From assembly GCF_014898055.3 (NCBI RefSeq), contig NW_023605194.1, positions 97,967,258 through 98,031,257 on the forward strand: a stretch of 64,000 bases of DNA. Reading direction: 5' to 3'. The position numbers and the translations under genes were made by a program. The notes beneath the pieces are model-generated. The model was not told the origin of the DNA, did no database searches, and saw only the letters and a program-made list of their open reading frames with translations. Shown one piece after another: positions 62,858-64,000 of the stretch. How positions within the stretch are numbered: the stretch's first letter is position 1; every line of letters begins with the position of its first letter. The stretch is from Talpa occidentalis (Eukaryota; Chordata; Mammalia; Eulipotyphla; Talpidae).

Positions 62858-64000
62858 TTGTGCATTTCCATGGAAATTCATGACAAGATCGCATTGGTTT
62901 TTGGAACATAAATAGGCTATATTTTCTCAGCATGTCTGAATATAGCATGAAATATCTGGCAACCAGTATAGATGATAAATAAGTGATTAATCTCTTCAAT
63001 ATATAAAGTGAGCTTAGAAGTAAAAATAGAAGTAAATGGCTTTATAAAAAGGGGCCAAAGAGCACAGACAAGCAATTTACAAAAGTCAAAATATAAATGA
63101 CTGATGAAGCCATGGAGGAGGGGGAGAAATTTCAAATAGGAAAGACATACCCAATTTAAAAATGAGACGCCACTAAAGTGTCCAGCTCACACACCAAATA
63201 GCAGAGCTAAACCACAGTGAAACCACTAGACAAGGAAATGCCCGAGCTGAGAAAAAGTCCTCCCATCTGAACCTGAAACTATGAAGTAATAAAACACAAC
63301 CATGCCTCGTGCTGAGTTGTCTCCTTCAAAGTCATCCCTTGCCCGAGGATAGCCTGGCCTGAGTCAGCTATTGGTGAAAGCATTGTTAGAACTCAAGGCA
63401 GATATCTTCAGAACTCTGGAATATTCTTTGGAATAAATTTCATCGACAGAGTCATCTTGTGGAAAAAGCCAAGATTAATTGAAAGCCAAGTCTGATTAGT
63501 CTATTTATGATCAGAGAAAAGTTTTGTGCTCTGAAGGGAATGACAAACGAGGTATTCTGGAGCTAGCTGGCAGCTCGTGGAAAAGAGTATCTCCATCCAC
63601 ATGTCAGAAGAATCACTGTCACCTCTCCTGTGTAAAGCTCCCAAGTGATCTATTCACAGTGTCTTATCACTGAGCCTTTGACACTTTGCAATATGGACTT
63701 GGTCACCCTTGTTCCTGGTCATCTTCAGATAAAAACAACTCTGGCCACACTGGCCTTCTGGAAAGTCCTCATAGACATCAGGCCCTGTCAGGGTGTTTCC
63801 CTGTTATCTTCCTTTCTTTCCCTTTGAACACCTTCTCTTTCTGCATATCTCAGCTCAAAGGTCCAGCCCTCTTCCCTGCCCAGGGTCACCCAGTCTATAG
63901 TGTATGTTTTCAAAGCTGCCCCATATCTCCATTGTAAAGAGTTTGGGAATTTTTTATGTGGTTATCTGGTCAAGATCTATGTCCTCACGGGGATTAGAAG

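Larger units (their letters stand above)
58950..63320 (+). mobile_element. Old degenerate L1 tract
   Basis: L1 ORF2 signatures recur in plus orientation: AAGGCACACATAATTCTTAG with AAACTTGATAACAAAATATG near 60940-61040 (reverse transcriptase region), AAAAATTCATTTTTGATAAG near 61335, and GGGGCCAAAGAGCACAGACA with CAATTTACAAAAGTC near 63050-63090. A SINE (59991), microsatellites and unassigned sequence (about 62450-62840) interrupt it. The limits are loose and more than one element may be involved. Confidence 0.5.
14031..64000 (-). other. ADRA1A: ADRA1A intron 1, incomplete
   Basis: Exon 1 starts with the receptor's N terminus and TM1-TM6, and nothing resembling it appears up to 64000. In human this intron is very large, so about 50 kb of intron is plausible. 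Apart from the repeats listed separately I see nothing assignable in about 18500-20317, 20927-22970, 23930-25130, 25700-26720, 27080-28335, 28620-29370, 30480-30880, 32050-34430, 34670-38200, 38570-42260, 42730-43870, 45880-46240, 46850-49890, 52440-52740, 52920-53985, 55440-56650, 57005-58500 and 63320-64000. The short open frames there are scattered, overlap on both strands and match no family I know. Confidence 0.75.

Noticed and set aside
14031..64000. ADRA1A exon 1 within the window
   Set aside because: No frame encodes a GPCR N terminus or TM1-TM6. The expected single long open frame of about 295 codons is absent on the minus strand.

Overview
The window is nuclear DNA from a placental mammal. 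It holds one recognisable coding segment: the last coding exon of the alpha-1A adrenergic receptor gene ADRA1A, on the minus strand at 13513-14030. Exon 1, which encodes the N terminus and most of the transmembrane bundle, is not present and should lie beyond 64000. The roughly 50 kb from 14031 to 64000 is therefore read as part of the single large ADRA1A intron. The 13.5 kb to the left is the 3' UTR and the gene's downstream flank.

The rest is mostly interspersed repeats. The youngest are nine copies of one tRNA-derived SINE family of about 250-325 bp. It has a GGCCTCCC head, A and B box-like motifs, a TCTCCTGTCTCG-type body and an AATAAATAAATCTTT tail. Most copies have clear target-site duplications (TSDs). 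I see no Alu, B1, B2, carnivore CAN SINE or equine ERE. The repertoire fits a non-primate, non-rodent placental, probably laurasiatherian, but I cannot assign the SINE family or the species. L1 is present in at least two age classes: young 3' ends with TSDs (16228, 20660, 43885) and old degenerate ORF2 tracts (22975-23925, 29370-30412, 42265, 53985, 58950-63320). Ancient mammalian repeats (MIR, L2, hAT and Tigger relics, MLT1 LTRs) lie underneath.

Layout: 1-13512, ADRA1A downstream flank, with a 22-bp minisatellite, an MLT1 LTR and an old hAT element split by a SINE. 13513-14030, ADRA1A exon 2, with a strong internal alternative splice donor. 14697-17500, a SINE, L2, Tigger and L1 cluster just upstream of the exon. 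17500-32000, intron with six more repeat insertions, including a CpG-rich and probably very recent SINE at 26737-27062. 32000-43870, mostly unassigned intron plus two copies of an unidentified retroposed tail. 43871-45500, a compound inverted L1 insertion bounded by a 14-bp TSD. 45500-64000, MIR, L2 and old L1 tracts, one SINE, an MLT1 LTR and several microsatellites.

I found no new gene system. The strongest observations are the conserved internal splice donor in exon 2, Arg at the site of the human Arg347Cys polymorphism, the compound L1 insertion, the young SINE subfamily copy and the unassigned retroposed repeat pair.
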